Below, one piece after another: positions 44,646 through 56,535 of a stretch of DNA of 64,000 nucleotides. Each line of letters begins with the position of its first letter. The stretch's first letter is position 1. The stretch comes from Acanthochromis polyacanthus (Eukaryota; Chordata; Actinopteri; Pomacentridae). The notes under the pieces were generated by a model. It ran no database searches and had not been told where the DNA came from. It saw only the letters and a list, made by a program, of their open reading frames with translations. The DNA is taken from NCBI RefSeq assembly GCF_021347895.1, contig NC_067113.1, forward strand, positions 180,344 through 244,343. Reading direction: 5' to 3'. The position numbers were made by a program, and so were the translations under genes.

Positions 44646-46138
44646 GTGCATGCCACACATATATCTGTGTGCCTGAGTGTGTAGACATGCATGTCTGTGT
44701 GTGATGTGTGTTTGTCTGACAGAGTGTCTCATGTGGGTGCCTTCACGTTTGCATGTCAACATCAGTATGTATGTGCACAAGTTTGTGTACATGCATGTCT
44801 GTGTGTATTGTGTACCGTGTTTGAATGTGTGTCTGTGGGAGAGTGAGGGTACAAGTGTTGGTCAACTTAACCCAAGTTATATTTTCCCCTTTAATCACCC
44901 TAACCTCTCTCTCTCTTTTCTTTTGTACTCTTCATGTGAAATTGGATCGCTGTAAATGGCTGCCCTGTGCTTTGCCAGCCTCTCTTTAGCTGATGCCCTC
45001 TTCTTTTCAACTGAAGCATGCCTGCAACAAAATACCATACTTATGTAACATTTCATTAAAAAGATAGAAATACAGAAAAGATAGACATAGATTGTACTAC
45101 TGCAAAACTATTTAATCAGACAAATTATAGTAGGTTGCCTGTCCTGCATCCACACATTTTTTTGTGGAAGCATTAAATGAAACTGTATAATTAGTGACCC
45201 CTGCTGGCTGGGTTGTAATAGCTGACTTTTTACACAATCTGTTCAAAAAGTGTTAAATGTGATAAATATCATGTTATATATGGAAATGAACAAGAGATAT
45301 TATACAATTCCCTCTTTTATTAGTCTGTTTCTCATCATCGAAACATTGAGTCTCTCCATCGCAACAGGCCCTCAGTTGTTGCAGTGAATGATAATGGTGT
45401 TGCAGTGGATGAGTGACTGTAACGTTTTATGCTAACTATGGAAGCACCATGTGGGCTAGCTAAACTTTTCTTAGCTGTTTGTTTTTAGACCACAATAGGG
45501 TATATACCGATAAAAAAAATAAAAACGGCAATTCTTTTCAAAACTTCAAAAGTTAATGTTTCGGTAATGAGAACTAAAAAGTCGTGGAGGCACTATTACA
45601 ATCAAACTTTTAACTTTTATCTGGAGAGACAGCAAATTAACTCCTTACCTGGTAGCCATCTTGAGTGTTACAGTCAGTACTGTCCCATCCCACAAAATTC
45701 CTTGCAAATGTAAGTTCCTTGAGGACTTAAACAATGATTGGAATTTGTTGCGGAGAATGAGAAAATTCGTCTTGGACACATTTCTATTCGTCATTATTTT
45801 CACTACATTTGCCATTAATCACCAAATTCTACATGCTTCTTCACTGTAACTGTTTATAGTATAACATGCATTAAAGTTTATTCTTTTTATCTTTCTTAAT
45901 TAATAGTATTTCGATCTCATAGAACCAAATCTAGTTATGGACACGTTGCGGTAATGAGAAATTTCGCCTTAAAAGTGAAAAAAACAATAAAATGTGTATT
46001 ACTGATGGTCATTTAATATCATGAGCAAAATAGTATATAAAGATGTGTTTATAATGTTATCCATATTTTGATAGCATCAACTTTTATCATAAAAATGCTT
46101 CATGACACCTCATGAATCTAATTTCGTGAGAATCACCC

Positions 46139-46445
46139 ATCAGACAATTTCCACTGCACTCGCTGCGGAGTGCCACCGCCGCATCCCTGAAGCGCCGGCG
46201 CGTGCCACGGCGCTGGAGATTCGCTTCAGGTCTATTTTCTGAAATTGGTGGTTATGTGGAAATTGGGGGTCAGCGAGTTTACACAGCCGACAGGCGACCT
46301 TGTTGTCATCTGCTGCGTCAAAATACTGCCAAACGGTGCTGATTTACGCTCTGCTGCCCTGCCCCTGTGGCGCTCAGTGGTGAGACCGAGACGCCCCGTC
46401 TGCCCCAGTTGCCCGACCACGGAGCCCGCCACCCCCGGCCGCTAA
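46139..46445. other. GC-rich continuation of the interrupted hAT-like block
   Basis: Immediately right of the Sola-like element, CpG-rich text (GCGCCGGCGCGTGCC, GAGACGCCCCGTCTG) matches in composition the block left of 39,690. No end or frame was recognised. Confidence 0.4.
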
Positions 46446-47164
46446 ATTGCAGGTTTTCTGGCTTTAATAACTGGCTAAATAACTGGTTTAATTTCTTCCA
46501 TAAATAGCCACTTTGTCAGTTCAAACACACACCTCCTGCCATGGCACTGAGTCTCAGGGGTATAAATACACACTGGCTGTCAAACAGAGCCTGAAATAGT
46601 CCCTGCATTCTAACACCAGATGCATTTTGGGTTGGCAGCATTGTGGAGTTGAAGGGTGACAAAAATGTGGAGCTAACTTTCGGCGAGAGATGTTTGGCTT
46701 GCCAATTGTTGGCACCATCCACACTAATGCATGTCATTTTAATATGCATGATTTCTGCTATATTTAGGTCCTACAACCACACGACTCCAGGTTTCTAAAA
46801 TGGAGACTTTTGGAAACACTTCTGACCGCTTTTTAGTTGTAAAATCATCTTCTTCTGGATGGGCAAAAACAGATTGATGATTGATCTTTTCTTTCTGATT
46901 GGTGATTCTTAGCCATCACTATGCAAAACACAGTTTTAAAATGAAAATGTTTTAGTGTGGATGTAAGTGTAGGTGAAGATCAGAGGGTTAGGATTTGGGT
47001 TAAGGTTATTATGAGATGTTCATCACTTTACTGTTGTATCCTTTCTGAGTGGATACAGATGTTTAGCCATGTGTAGCTGCTGGACAGGTGATTGAACACC
47101 ATCAATTCAATCAGAAGTCCATCAGTCAGTCAGAAGTCAAAATATACTTAATAGACAATATATT
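46446..47164. other. Intronic sequence, no gene recognised
   Basis: AT-rich without recognisable exon or element. Confidence 0.3.
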
Positions 47165-47512
47165 CACTACCGTTCAAAAGTTTGTTGTCAACCAGACCCT
47201 TCCATGTTTTCCATGAAAGCTCCCACTTGCTAACATAACTGCACAAGGGTTTTCTAATCATCAGTGAGCCCGAACACAGAAGCTGAACATAGCTGAGCTA
47301 GAACACAGGAGTGATGGTTATCTGACACAGACTTTCTGCTCCGTACCCCTATGGAGATATTCCATGAATAATCTGCTGTTTCCAGCTAGAATAGTCGTTT
47401 ACCACGCTAACTATGTCTACACTGGATTTATCATTCATTTCATGGTATGTCATTGAAAAAAACTGCTTTCCTTTCAAAAATAAGTGACTCCAAACTTTTG
47501 AACGGCACTCTG
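47165..47512. mobile_element. Tc1-type MITE
   Basis: CACTACCGTTCAAAAGTTTG at the left and CAAACTTTTGAACGGCA at the right are inverted ends of a MITE widespread in fish. The 350-bp interior is non-coding. Confidence 0.75.
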
Positions 47513-49072
47513 CTTGATGGTTGCAGTCCAACAAAAAAACTTGTGCATTCTGTTTCTTCTGATTTACTGGAGGACAAAATTACTGCAACTACCCTGGTCT
47601 GCCACTGACCAAAGATTATAATGTAACATTTTCAACACTGTACTTCATTATTACACTTTGGACTTGTTGTACATGTACTTGTTCTTTAATAACTGCAGAG
47701 ACGAGCCGTGAAAACAATAGTTTCTGCCAGCGACTGATTGGTTCTCACAATGTGCAATCAACCAATCAAAACAGTAAACTAAGACTCTCCTCATCAAATA
47801 ATGTTTGGTCGACTATTTGGAGGTAGCCATGCAACTTGCAAATGCTTTTCTATTATCCTTACTTTATGCTTTAGCCTGTCAAATATTCTGTGAAAAATGC
47901 CACTTACAACTGTAATTTTCCACAGTTCAAATCTTCACGTGTGCTATTTTGTTCATTCAGCTGCCCAGAATCCAAAGAGATTTCACTTTACCTAATCAGT
48001 TTATGGGCCAATAAAATAATGAATGAGGTAAGTAGCAAAATTATAAAATCAAGTTGTCCTGACCTCTGTCCTGTGCATCTCTTTAAGACTGACAATTTTA
48101 ATAAAAATCTTTCAAGTGGTAAATTACAATCAATTTATCTTCATAGATAAATATGATTTTACGAAAAGCTCCTTTGGAAATCAGCAGTAATTAAACAAAG
48201 TTTTTAATAGGGTGGGGTAAAGCAAACACTGATGCTTGTTTGCATCTATTGATTCTGATTTGCATACGAGTCATTCCATCTCATTTCAACAAATCTGAGG
48301 AAATTTTGTTGCATGACCTCCTCTGATCATCTCCAAACTTTTTTTTTTAACTATCCCAACATAAGAATAGATTACTTGCAAAGTTTTAACATCATATGAT
48401 TGCTATTTGCTAAGTTATAAAATATTTAAATCCCTATTTTTCCACTCGGAAATTGATATGTTAGGTAGAAAGGCTTGATTTAGGAAGATAATACTGGGAA
48501 CTGACTGATGATATAGACTTACAAGTGATCTGAAGGGTTCAAACACCTTAACAATAGAGCAGGAAAAAAAAATTGGAATGAATATACCCATTTCTCTGTG
48601 GTACAGGGCAATTTAAAAATTTGGCGAAAATGGCATTTTTCAAGAATTTAGGCATTTTTTTCACAAATTTTAATAAGTAACAAGGTTCATATGTTATAAA
48701 AATCTCAAAGTACCTTAAAAGTTCTCTCTAACCTAAAAATATCCAAGAGCTAGCTAGTCTCCTTAGACCTCAAAACGATGCCTATTTATGAAACAGACTG
48801 AAAAACACCATACATATATTGGCACAGAAACCAATGTGGGACATGGAGTAGAAACATGAAACTTTGTCTGTATAACAATAAACATCCGAATAATTGATAT
48901 CTGAAGTATCAACATTGTTTCTTGAATCCTTCATGGCCAATTTAACCAAGAAATGCACTATGTTTTATAGGCGTTTTTTTAGGAATTCTAACTAATATAT
49001 TGCAGTTAAAATGAGTTATATTGCCTTAGGTCCCATGTAAAACATGTAATTTGTCCCCAACTTATCACACCA
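47513..49072. other. Intronic sequence, possible element edge at 48,266
   Basis: GAGTCATTCCATCTCATTTC at about 48,269 looks like the left edge of a fish DNA element that would include the fragment at 49,073-49,330. No matching right edge is in the window. The remainder is AT-rich and unassigned. Confidence 0.3.
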
Positions 49073-49330
49073 CTATTTCTGTCCTTTGAACTGCTTGAAT
49101 TTCTCTGAAATCAGGCCATCATCTGCACCAGATATGTGGTACTGTCCACCACGGCGTGTTGAAGGAGCAGTGATTGGACAGAGGATGTGGGCTGTAGGCA
49201 CCCACACTACGTCATCCTTTCTAGGCCATGTGAACTTCTTGCTGGGACCTTTTGGGTGCATGAATTTCACTTGCAAATCTTCAAATTCAGCTGATAAGTC
49301 AAATACGATACCGAGGCTGTCCTGAGAATG
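49073..49330 (-). pseudogene. C-terminal fragment of a fish transposon protein
   Basis: The minus strand is open with LQVKFMHPKGPSKKFTW, then KDDVVWVPTAHILC and a GGQYHIS ending before a stop. The FMHP.GP...F.WP...D..WVP..HILC pattern recurs at the C-terminus of uncharacterised fish transposon proteins, some of them related in style to the 42-45 kb gene. No catalytic part is present. Confidence 0.5.
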
Positions 49331-49339
49331 CAGTCTGGG

Positions 49340-51283
49340 AGTGATGCCATTTCTTCTTATTCAGTTACTGTATGAAAGAAAAAACAATGTCTATATAATA
49401 ATTAACTTCAGATATGCCCTTTGTAACTTATACTACGATGCTGATGCTTCAGATTCATCTTTCGTCTTTAGTTGGTCATGTAAATGGTTCCTAAAAACAA
49501 AAACGAGGATCAAAATGTATAGTAAATTGATTCAGCAGTTGCTCATCTTTGGCACAAGAAACAAATATGAAAGTAAGTTCACACATACTTCACACATACT
49601 AGTTCCTCCAAAAAAAATTTGAACCGCGTACCATGTATCCCACATGCACTTTTTAATGCCTAAAGTTAGGCTATTTTGGGTCTACACCTGAGTTCAACAG
49701 CCTATAAATCAATAAATAAGCTTTATTTTAATGTTTTAAAACTTTTACCTTATGCAACTTTCATTAGTAAAGAAGAAAATTCATTCTTTCAATGTCTTTT
49801 CACAAGAATAAGTCCTAAAATAGAGGCATGAAAAACCCAAAATAAAGTCGCCCATGAAATAATAAGGATATTTTGGGAAATTCCACAGTCCAGTATTTTT
49901 TTATTTTCATTCATTTCTATACTTTTCTCACCAGAAGGGTAAAAGTTTTGGAAGGGGAAAAAATTCTGACCATGTAAAAGGAGTATAAATTGCTTTTTTT
50001 AGTAGTTTAAAACCCTAAAATCATAGGCGAGGATTAAGTTTGGACTGACTATGGGTATTAGATTAGATCATTACTGCTTATACAGTATGTTTATAACCAT
50101 AATACTTTGCATTTGTTCATAAAATTACCCAAATAAAGCCCAAAAACTTTTTTGGGAGGATCTGAGAAAGTGGTGCAACAAGCATTTGTTGAATTGACAT
50201 GGAATGACTCATACATGAACACACAGATGTTTGGTGCATGCTTTCCTGCATACACAAAGACACATGTTGTGGAAGTTGAGATGATGATGATGCTCTCCAG
50301 AAAACATCTGCTCACTTTCAGTTCTGCATTCTGTCAGGTGTTCTTCTCTCTCGGGAGTTCATGTTGATTTTGAGAAGTCCCGCAGTGTTTAACAGTCATT
50401 TTCAGCTCTGCCAGCACCGGACCTCCTTTTAATGTCGTCTCCCGTGTCTCCACCGTTCACACCTGTCAGTCCTTAATACTCTGCCCATAGTCGGTGGGTT
50501 GAATGAGTGAACCTCGAATAACATCTCAGGGAGAATTTTCTGGGCTGGTTAAAAAGCACTGGATTAACAACCACCTCTGGTTCTTAACCAGCTATCTCAA
50601 TAACCCCTTTAGACCAGTAAAGGTTCCTCTCCTCCCACCAGTTCCACACTGTACGTCTGTTTCAGGATGATTGAATGTGAATTCATTTCTGCATTGTATT
50701 TACTCAGTTTTTTAGTCTGTTTGGGTGAGCATGTCTTGTAATTTCTTACCAGATGCATATACTGCCATATACTGTGAATAGCACACTTTTCAGCCAAAGA
50801 ATCAAATTTCTGTTTTTTCTATGGTAGTAGTATGAATTAAATGGTATGCAGACCAAAGAACATCAGAAATAGATACTTACAGCCAGAAATGAACAAAAAC
50901 GTTCATGGATAATGTGTCTTTATGCAGTTTGTATTCAACATTTTCCAGAGTCATGTAAAAAAAGAAAAAATCTCTTCATGTACAAATTGCATTGTAAATC
51001 AGAACTCAGTTTTCAGTTCTAAATGTTATCCCTGGATCACATTCTGATTATTATTTCAACTGATCATGAGCTAAAGATTTGGTTAGGGTTAGATACTACA
51101 TTAATCACAATCTAACAGTGGTATGCCAGGCAGCTTGAAGTAGGCATTTATTTAGTCAGACGACTCACATGTTACAACCTGAAGTGTCATCACATTTATT
51201 GAACTGAAAGACTATACAGATTCTACAACAATTCTACAATTTCATTTAGCAAATGCTTTTATTCAGAGCAACGTACTTCAGAG
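49340..51283. other. Intronic sequence, no gene recognised
   Basis: AT-rich, no coherent exon, element end or long repeat seen. Confidence 0.3.
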
Positions 51284-51350
51284 AGATAATAATAATAATT
51301 ACTTTATTTATAAAGCGCTTTCCGTCAAAGTTCTGTACACAGAAATAAAA
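51284..51350. repeat. Short retroposon tail-like repeat
   Basis: (TAA)n followed by ACTTTATTTATAAAGCGCTT, a text frequent at ends of fish retroposons. Confidence 0.4.
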
Positions 51351-51539
51351 ACAATATACAAGCAAGAATCTAGTCAGGAAAAGACAAACCGAATGAGTGC
51401 CATAAAAACAAAAAATAATGAACTCCATTACACATATCCTGTTAGCTCAATGTGACGAACAACACGGTATGGAGAGTTTGCCAGTCATTTTTAACGTAAC
51501 AGCATGAGACGTTTCATCCTCCCCTGGGAGAACCCACTG

Positions 51540-51625
51540 CTCAGCTGATGCCACCAGTGCAGCTCTAACCCTTTTCTGACTTTTAATATTTAGTTTGTTC
51601 AGCTGATGCCACCAGTGCAGCTTTA
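51540..51625. repeat. Local direct duplication
   Basis: CAGCTGATGCCACCAGTGCA occurs twice about 58 bases apart and continues as GCTxTAA in both. Confidence 0.85.
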
Positions 51626-52606
51626 AATATGAGTGGAGGCCAGAGGTTTTCATGGGGCTGAGATGGGAGCGTCCTGAAGCTGCAGCAGGCCACAATGGGA
51701 TTTTAACAGGCCTGGGCCATCTGTCCACACACAGCCCAGTCTGAGAGATGGTCAGCACAAAGACTGCACCATAACACAGCACTGTCGTATGCTAATGATG
51801 TCAGGGGTAACAACACTGACGCATGGCCCTGTTGACTTACGCTAACAATGGTATGCCAGTAATAATGGGCAGATAATTACATTATAATTCAATGTGGTTC
51901 CCACATTGCTCATAGCTCAAAACAAGCAAATCTCTGTAGAATTGTTTCATTGTAATAATGATGTACATTATTTATCTTCCTCTCTGTTCACATTGATAAT
52001 GTTAGGAAAACCTTGTGATTCTTTTTCTGTTTTAGTTTTTGCAGAAAGTGAGTTTCCTTTTCCATTGTCTTTGACTCTGTCTTACTCCCACAGATCTTCC
52101 TTACTTTGCACTTCTGACCTTGGTTATTTAGTCCATCTCTTTCTTTTGGTGCCTCGTGCTCTGTCAGCCCGACCAGGCTGCTGTTAAGCTTGTTAGAGTA
52201 ATCCATTCAGACAGCTCCTCCAGGCTGCACTGAGCAGTCGCTGTAATGCAACACATGGCTGGGCCTCAGCACAGCCTCCTCCACTTTCATGGTATGATTA
52301 CAATGACTTCATTTTGTGGGTCCTGCAGAGTTTGTCCAGCAGCATCCTCCCGTCTTTACAAAGCCGCTCATCATAGGCCTCTCTGGATGTTTCAGCCTCA
52401 TTGGACATGTAATGATTTTGTGGCTAATTTAGGAAGAATAAATGACTTCTGTTTACTGGGATTGGCCATCTGCATTTCTATAAAAAAAAATCTGAAAAGT
52501 GTAGATCTGTGTTATGAAATTAACATTAGATCAAGCGAGTCATCTCCAGTATCTGAAATGACTGTAGTCTAATTTAACATGAGACAGAAAATTAATAAAC
52601 AAATCT
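51626..52606. other. Intronic sequence, no gene recognised
   Basis: No exon or element ends identified. Confidence 0.3.
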
Positions 52607-52610
52607 TTAA

Positions 52611-53133
52611 CCCCTTAAGCTTCAGTGTACCGCCGGCGGTACACCTACTAATTTCAAGAATGTCCGACGGCTGCAAACACGCTTATACAAACACTATACG
52701 CCGATGGAAAGCTTAGATTCTCATGAATCCGCCGGTATAAACCACTTTCAGATGCGATTACCACAGCGGGTGAGAAAAACACATTTGTCCGACAAAAACG
52801 AATATTCATCCATCCGTTCTCTATACACGGCTTCAACGCACACAGCGCAACTCACATTTCCGGGTTCATTATTACACACAGATAAAAAGATTCCACAAAA
52901 AACGGCCATAATCCAACCTTTTACATCCAGATGACACAAGCCAGTAAACTATTTTGTCCAAAACATGTCCTGAAGTCGGTATAAAATCCCCGAATCGGTC
53001 GTTTTCAAGGAAATGCACCTTGCGATGCCCGTCCAATATTCCCCGTATTTTTCGTAATTTTTTTTATTTAAAAATAGAATATTAGCGATTTTTTTGTACT
53101 GAAAACGGCTGGAATTGACTGCAGCTTAAAGGG
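52611..53133. mobile_element. piggyBac-like MITE with TTAA target duplication
   Basis: TTAA flanks both sides (52,607-52,610 and 53,134-53,137). The ends CCCCTTAAGCTTCAGT and CTGCAGCTTAAAGGG are imperfect inverted repeats beginning with C runs, as in piggyBac elements. A palindromic GTACCGCCGGCGGTAC lies near the left end. 523 bp, no transposase. A partial second copy lies at 39,826-40,662. Confidence 0.85.
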
Positions 53134-53137
53134 TTAA

Positions 53138-53312
53138 ATCAACTCTAAATTGCCCATAGGTGTGAGTGTGATTGTTTGTCTGTATATGTAGCCCTGTGAC
53201 AGACTGGTGACCTGTCCAGGGTGTCTCCTGCCTTCGCCCGAGTCACCCCCCATGACCCTAGTGAGGATAAAGCAGTGTATAGAGAATGGATGAATGGATG
53301 GGTGGATGGATC
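53138..53312 (+). repeat. 5'-truncated tRNA-derived SINE
   Basis: Matches the right half of the SINE at 36,348-36,712 from CTCTAAATTG through CCTGTCCAGGGTGTC to a (GGAT)n tail. It abuts the right end of the piggyBac-like MITE. Confidence 0.8.
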
Positions 53313-53789
53313 TTTAAATCAAATGAACCACCAGAATTGTTGTACAGATGTAGTACATATTATAAAAACAGGCAAAGCAAGACAGGAAAACAGGATGAGG
53401 TCTTGTAAAAATTCATTTTTAATATAAAAACCAAGGAAAACAGATAACTTGTAAGATAAATTTCTAATATACAATCAATATAAAATGCTAAAAATATCAA
53501 GACCAATAAGAGCAACCAAAAGCTATTGATAATGTTCATGTCTTGAGATTTTTCTTTACAGTGTCAGTGATGGAGAGATGAAGGCTATTCTCAGGACCAG
53601 GATCGATCACCAGGAGCTAAGTGGTGGAGGAAGTTCTGAAATGGTCCCAGATCCAACCTATGCATGTCCTAGTCAGTGTGGGCATTCTAGTGTAGGTGGA
53701 ATGCGTTTCCATTTTTTGGTGTTGGTTGGGAGCAGTATTCTGCAGAAGCTGGAGGGACTGACCAATACTCGGGTGCAGCAAGTTACAAT
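53313..53789. other. Intronic sequence, no gene recognised
   Basis: A (GGAT)n tail precedes it; nothing further identified. Confidence 0.3.
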
Positions 53790-53885
53790 TCAATTCAATT
53801 CAATTTTATTTTCATAGCGCCAATTGCAGTCACATTGACTCAAGGCGCTTTACAGAACCCATATGCCTGATCGATCCTGGATGAG
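53790..53885. repeat. Interspersed repeat with CAATT tail
   Basis: (CAATT)n then TTTTATTTTCATAGCGCCAA and CTCAAGGCGCTTTACAGAAC. It is a shorter relative of 28,160-28,500. Confidence 0.65.
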
Positions 53886-54245
53886 GTCAATGCAGAGGCT
53901 ACAGTCTTTGTGTTATTTTGACAGAGGATATATTTTTACATTCCTCATTTCAAAGTCATGCTCATTGACCAGAGAGTTAACCTGTTTGTCAGATTTCCGT
54001 ATTGACATTCTGCCGTGGACTAGAAGATTCGGTGTTAATGGTCCAATGCGGCTGGTTATGCTCATTGTGAGGATGAGAGGACCAAGCTCTTCTGTCTTGC
54101 TGTCATTCATCTTTAATCTTATTAAACACTTACTCTGTTGCTGTGTTTGGCATGGCATCAGCTCATTCTGAATTATTGCTTGAAAGCACAAAGCTTTGCA
54201 ATCCAAACCATGCAACTCATTTTTTGAGTTAGTTTTTTTCATCTC

Positions 54246-54405
54246 TTTAGAAGACAATGGAGAGGGAGACAGGAAACATGGGGAGAAGAATGGGGGGAGG
54301 ATGTGCATCAGATGGTCGTGGGTTGGACTCAGACCCACTATAGGTCCTGTTTACAGGTTGTCCGCTCAACCAGTTGAGCTGCCTGGATGCCCATATAAAC
54401 CATTT
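54246..54405 (-). repeat. tRNA-like SINE
   Basis: Read on the minus strand, GGCAGCTCAACTGGTTGAGC resembles a tRNA box A region, followed about 40 bases later by GGTCTGAGTCCAACCC, a box B-like text. The tail side is GA-rich. It is a SINE copy rather than a tRNA gene, because the cloverleaf cannot be closed. Confidence 0.55.
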
Positions 54406-56535
54406 AAAGATGCCACAGCAACAATGATGAAAGAAGCATAAGCGTTTTATCCTGTCAGTGTTATAAACACTGACTGATGCACAAAAACAGCAACCAAAAA
54501 ATAGATGGCTGCGCAACTTCTTCAACAGATTATTCAATGCCTTCATTTTCAAGGACGGCTTTGGTTTTTGTAATTTTTTTTTTGAAAAAATCTTGTGGAG
54601 ATGTTGAGGAATGACTTAACTTGTGAAAAAAATCATTTTCTCAGGGTACTGCTGTGTAAAATAGTCACAATTGTCACATTTAGAACTTTAACAGTTAGAA
54701 GTTAGAAAAATAGACCCTGTCCCCCTCTATTTCCACTGTTTTAAAACTATTGGTGAAAATGCTTCCGATGGTGTGTCAAATGGTGCCTGCACTGAACACA
54801 AACACAAGATCAAAAACCTGCAGCACTCGACATAATCATAGCAGTTACTACATGCTACGTGTCTGTGGTAGCTGATGAGTTCCACTTTGAATATTGGGGT
54901 AGAGATTTACCCAGCTGTGGAAGAAAGGCATGTCTGTTGTTGCTAAGAATACCTATTGTAGGTTTAAGTTGAAGGTCCTGACAGAACCTTGGACCTGCCT
55001 GTCATCTACCCGAAAAGAGTTTAAGTGTCAGGGATGAGCAGTCCATTCCTGTAAGGGAGGCACTCGTGTGTTGCTAGTCAAAGATCAGGGATGAATAATG
55101 ATGGATTATCTTCCTATGGGAGTCAGCAGGGCCTTGTGACCTCAGAGGATGCTGTGAGCTTCCAGACCAATGACACCGCTTTGCTCTTGGAGACAGAGAG
55201 GTATTTGCAAAGTGAGCAATTGATCTTGGGAGGCGTGAGCAGCCGTTTCACAGCCCCTCCTTAGAGTAGCCTCTGACCTTTAGCTCCATATGTTCTCTCT
55301 CTTTGGGAGAGGAAAGAGACAAAAGAACCAGGGGGCGCTTGGGGGTTGTTTTGGTTTTTTAAAGGAGTCTACGTCAGTTATGGCTTGACGTGACCATGGA
55401 AAGGCAATCGCTGTTCTTTGGACTACATTTCTGTTACTGTTACAGCATTACGAAGAGTAACAAATTTCTACATCCTCAAACGTTGAAAGACCAAAGTTTT
55501 TAGAGCTGTTTATGGTGGCCATATTAAGGAATTACATAAACATTGGTGAAGCTCAACTACTTTTTATATTTACTGACATTGAGACTGTCTGTCTCAACAG
55601 CATTTATGGCGTTCAGTCAAAAAGCAGTGGAAGCTGTGTAAAGAGTCAAAATAGAGTGCTTGATAGAAGGTCAACTGCCGTCTGATATGATTGCTTGGTG
55701 GGAGAAGCATGTCCCCTTTTACTAACCCTAACCCTTTAAAGTGTCTCAGGGTTCTGAGTTGAAAAAGGTTATTAAACAAGTTCTGGAAATCAGGTCTTTC
55801 TATCTAAGAATGTCACAGTGTGCTCTCCAGGCATTCCTGGGGTGTATATGAAAATGTCACTGATGTTTCTTTGTATTGTTCAGTGTTTCCCTGGTAGAAC
55901 AGTGTAATACACTCAGTAATGTGCATCACTCTATCTGTAATGCGAACAATGACAAGAAAAAACATTTATCTTGCATCACGCTATTATAATGACCAAAGTC
56001 CTTTCTCTGCATATTTCCATTTGTTTCCAGAACACCTGTGGCCTCAAATATGTATCCCAGAAAGCTTCTAGTTTGTGACCGTGTTACTGTATGCTACTTC
56101 TGCACAACACACATTAGACCTCTGCTTTTTTGTGTGCTCTTGTGTTCATGGATTGTTGGGCAGCTTTCTGCTTTGCACCAGCATCTTTTATGTGTCCTAC
56201 ACATAAAAGATGCACACAGTGGCGACGTATTGAAAGGCGGCCATACGTGAAACGTGGAGGTTGTTTTCTTTAGAAACTACTTGGACTGAGGTCAGCTACC
56301 TGTAGAGCTTCAGATTCAGTGAGTAACAGACAAAAGCAGAGGTCTAGTGTGTTGACCTCTTTATTTCAAAATTGGACACACTTTCCTAAAAACACCCAGG
56401 AGGACTCAGTATTAGGGTTATTACAACGTGATCTGTCACCATAATAAAGAACATACAATCAATGTTTGTTTAACCAGTTATGGATATTGTTTTGTCCTCA
56501 ATGTTTTTCCAATCTGTATCCTCAACAAAGATTTT
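54406..56535. other. Intronic sequence, no gene recognised
   Basis: No exon or long repeat identified. A short CTAACCCTAACCCTTTAAAG occurs near 55,721. Confidence 0.3.

Larger units (their letters stand above)
41832..45659 (-). pseudogene. DDE-type transposase gene of the Sola-like element (multi-exon)
   Basis: Minus-strand exons with GT-AG borders are 45,659-45,649 (MATR), 45,021-44,905, 44,527 to about 43,900 (end uncertain), 43,782-42,537, 42,346-42,143 and 42,038-41,832. The N-terminal part is highly basic with EEYKRKERER and YRKRKEAGK, a DNA-binding-like segment. The central exon has FLHRDDVSTVINGK, a Cys-rich CMYGRCQQCQEK segment and VHIDYSENYSCKYA with a likely catalytic Asp, then the HGKGAPDGVGGALK motif. 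The C-terminal exons hold a CFCGENC cluster and end in IWAKHKKR. Two small lesions in the central exon break it. The family recurs in fish genomes as uncharacterised proteins. Confidence 0.65.
39690..46138 (-). mobile_element. 6.45-kb DNA transposon with 4-bp target duplication (tentatively Sola-like)
   Basis: The ends GGGTGATTCTCATGAAAT and the reverse complement of ATTTCGTGAGAATCACCC form inverted repeats with one difference. ATCA flanks both sides (39,686-39,689 and 46,139-46,142). Inside lies one multi-exon minus-strand gene (45,659 to 41,832). A 4-bp duplication plus this gene type suggests the Sola superfamily, but I cannot confirm it. The element was later invaded by a piggyBac-like fragment, a Tigger-like MITE and a TAGCC-ended element. 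A motif like TCGGTAATGAGAA recurs near both sides. Confidence 0.65.

Noticed and set aside
54246..54405. tRNA gene on the minus strand
   Set aside because: Promoter-like boxes only; no closed acceptor stem could be drawn.
56038..56250. 70-codon frame as a small membrane protein
   Set aside because: No homology recognised, no splice or promoter context, AT-rich intronic surroundings.
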